Source: Oscillospiraceae bacterium
GTDB lineage: Bacteria; Bacillota_A; Clostridia; Oscillospirales; Oscillospiraceae
Length of the DNA: 6,151 nucleotides
Reading direction: 5' to 3'
Assembly (NCBI GenBank): GCA_017411665.1
Contig: JAFQPT010000116.1
Coordinates: 1-6,151 of the forward strand
Shown in pieces: positions 4,665 to 6,151 of this stretch. Below the pieces are notes generated by a model that did not search any database, had not been told where the DNA came from, and saw nothing but the letters and a program-made list of their open reading frames with translations. Position 1 is the first letter of the stretch. The number at the start of each line of letters is the position of its first letter. The position numbers were made by a program, and so were the translations under genes.

Positions 4665-6151
4665 TCAATCTCCCAACAAACTGGTTTGGGTTTCCCCTCT
4701 GTCTTCGGGTCTAAGCAGTGCACCTGCAGCAGGAAGCGTTTTCGCCTTGTAACGGCTCTTGTTCTGGATTCCGCTATCGGCAAAAGCTGCCACACGTTCC
4801 AGTTTAAACTTCGGCTTCATCTTCAGCACAGCCACACCCTGTGTGGAGCGGCTCGCCTTGGTCTGCAGTACCGCGGAATTGATCATCAGTGCTCTGCCTT
4901 CCGTAGTAAACAGTACATATTCGCCCTCTTCCTTCATCTGAATGACTTCTACCAGAGGGCTCTTATCGGAGTAAGCACCTGTCAGGCGCTTGCGGTTGGT
5001 TTTTGTTTCATAAACGCTTGCGGGGAATCGTGCCACCTTGCCGTTTTCAAAGAACAGCAGCAGTGTTGCTTCTGGCTCTGCGGGAATCATAGTCAAAACC
5101 GCTTCCCCTTCATCCATTTCCAGCTTGGAGGGCAGGAATACACCCAGCACAGATGCCTTGGAGTCTTCCATGTCACGCAGACGCAGCTTGTATACCTGCT
5201 GCTTGTCGGTGAACACAAGGAATTCCTTGCGATTGGACGTCTCATAGCTGAGCTTAGGTCCGTCCCCATCCTTGTACTTCTGCTCACTGTTCATGCGCAG
5301 AGACTGGGGTGTGATTTTCTTAAAGTATCCCTGCTGGGACAGGAATACCGTGCAGGGATAATCGGGTACGATATCCTCCAATTTGATGGTTTCCACATCT
5401 TCCGCCTTAATGATACCCGTACGACGGGGAGAAGGATACTTCTTCATCACATCCTTCAATTCACGGACAATGATATTCTTAATTCTGGTCTTGCTCTTGA
5501 GAGTCGCTTCCAGGTCTGCGATTTCTTCTTCCAGCTTGGAGGTTTCTTCCAAACGACGGAGAATATATTCGCGGTTGATGTTGCGCAGCTTGATTTCCGC
5601 TACGTAATTGGCCTGAATTTCATCGATTTGGAACCCGCTCATCAGATTGGGCACAACATCCGCTTCCTTTTCGGTTTCACGAATGATTTTGATTGCCTTG
5701 TCGATATCCAGCAAAATCCGTCCCAGCCCCTGCAGCAGATGCAGCTTATCCTTCTTCTTCCCCAGATCAAAATGCACTCTGCGCTTCACGCATTCGGTAC
5801 GCCATGCACACCATTCACTGAGGATTTCCTTCACGCCCATTACCTTGGGATAACCGCCAATGAGGATGTTGAAGTTGCAAGGAAAATTATCCTGCAGCGG
5901 AGTCATCTTAAACAGCTTCTGCATCAGCAGGTCGGGATCGGTGCCCTTCATCAAGTCAATGGCCAGCTTCAAGCCGTCCAGACCCGTTTCGTCGCGCATG
6001 TCGGAAATTTCCTTGATTTTCCCGCTCTTGACCAGTTCCGCCACCTTGTCGATAATCAGTTCGGACTTGGTTGTATAAGGAATTTCATAAATTTCAATGA
6101 TATTTGCCTTCTGGTCGTGTCTCCAGCGGGCACGTACAGGGAAGCTTCCGC
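4665..6151 (-). CDS. parC: Type IIA DNA topoisomerase subunit A (ParC/GyrA family), C-terminal part
   Basis: This is the A (DNA breakage-reunion) subunit of a type II topoisomerase, which with a B subunit passes one duplex through another. The reading frame stays open to the window edge, so the 5' part with the active-site tyrosine is missing; about 495 codons are present. In order: the end of the breakage-reunion domain, with EIPYTTKSELI near 6100-6060 and GKIKEISDMRDETGLDGLK near 6026-5970; a tower/coiled-coil section with many charged helices (about 5790-5410); then a C-terminal beta-pinwheel. About four pinwheel blades are recognisable, for example TVFLSQQGYFKKI, FLVFTDKQQVYKL, LLLFFENGKVARFP and YVLFTTEGRALMI. 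A clear GyrA box (QRRGGKG type) is not seen; the matching loop reads EQKYKDGDGPK near 5282-5253. That favours topoisomerase IV-like ParC over gyrase, but the distinction is inferred. The GTG at 6042-6044 is an internal valine, not a start. The TGA at 4665-4667 lies 19 nt before prfA, so the two are probably cotranscribed. Confidence 0.88.
   Translation of the reverse strand, partial: GSFPVRARWRHDQKANIIEIYEIPYTTKSELIIDKVAELVKSGKIKEISDMRDETGLDGLKLAIDLMKGTDPDLLMQKLFKMTPLQDNFPCNFNILIGGYPKVMGVKEILSEWCAWRTECVKRRVHFDLGKKKDKLHLLQGLGRILLDIDKAIKIIRETEKEADVVPNLMSGFQIDEIQANYVAEIKLRNINREYILRRLEETSKLEEEIADLEATLKSKTRIKNIIVRELKDVMKKYPSPRRTGIIKAEDVETIKLEDIVPDYPCTVFLSQQGYFKKITPQSLRMNSEQKYKDGDGPKLSYETSNRKEFLVFTDKQQVYKLRLRDMEDSKASVLGVFLPSKLEMDEGEAVLTMIPAEPEATLLLFFENGKVARFPASVYETKTNRKRLTGAYSDKSPLVEVIQMKEEGEYVLFTTEGRALMINSAVLQTKASRSTQGVAVLKMKPKFKLERVAAFADSGIQNKSRYKAKTLPAAGALLRPEDRGETQTSLLGD

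Noticed and set aside
6042..6044. GTG as the start of a 459-codon topoisomerase fragment
   Set aside because: The same frame stays open upstream to the window end and encodes conserved family sequence (GSFPVRARWRHDQ...EIPYTTKSELI), so this valine is internal.

Overview
The window is a compact stretch of bacterial chromosome in which every supported gene lies on the minus strand. Transcription runs from high to low coordinates. The proteins point to a Firmicute, most likely a Clostridia member of the Oscillospirales/Ruminococcaceae type. The signs are a TepA-type ClpP paralog, an M18 aminopeptidase, strong GGAGG ribosome binding sites, mid-range base composition and short intergenic gaps. The taxonomic call is inference from protein style and synteny, not from a database search.

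Layout in the direction of transcription. (1) 6151-4665: C-terminal part of a type IIA topoisomerase A subunit (ParC/GyrA family), with its 5' end outside the window. (2) 4645-3575: peptide chain release factor 1 (prfA), 19 nt downstream. (3) 3578-2361: one ORF fusing an L-threonylcarbamoyladenylate synthase (TsaC/YrdC) to a dephospho-CoA kinase (CoaE), overlapping prfA by 4 nt (ATGA). (4) 2374-983: an M18 zinc aminopeptidase (apeA-like), overlapping the fusion gene by 14 nt. These four form an evident operon that ends in a strong intrinsic terminator at 934-976. (5) 932-264: a TepA/ClpP-like serine protease. Its Shine-Dalgarno sits in the 3' arm of that terminator and its ATG follows the U-run directly; a second terminator is built into its last codons. 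(6) A strong extended -10 promoter at 184-212 starts a new unit for uppP (undecaprenyl-diphosphatase). Only its first 36 codons (109-2) are in the window, behind a leader with inverted repeats.

The operon mixes housekeeping functions: DNA topology, translation termination, t6A tRNA modification, CoA synthesis and peptide turnover. The most distinctive points are the TsaC-CoaE fusion and the apeA/tepA junction. There a terminator, a sequestered ribosome binding site and a 17-codon mini-ORF linking the apeA stop (TAA directly followed by ATG) to the tepA start (ATGA overlap) are superimposed. No tRNA, rRNA, CRISPR array, insertion sequence or origin was seen. No entirely new multi-gene system is evident.
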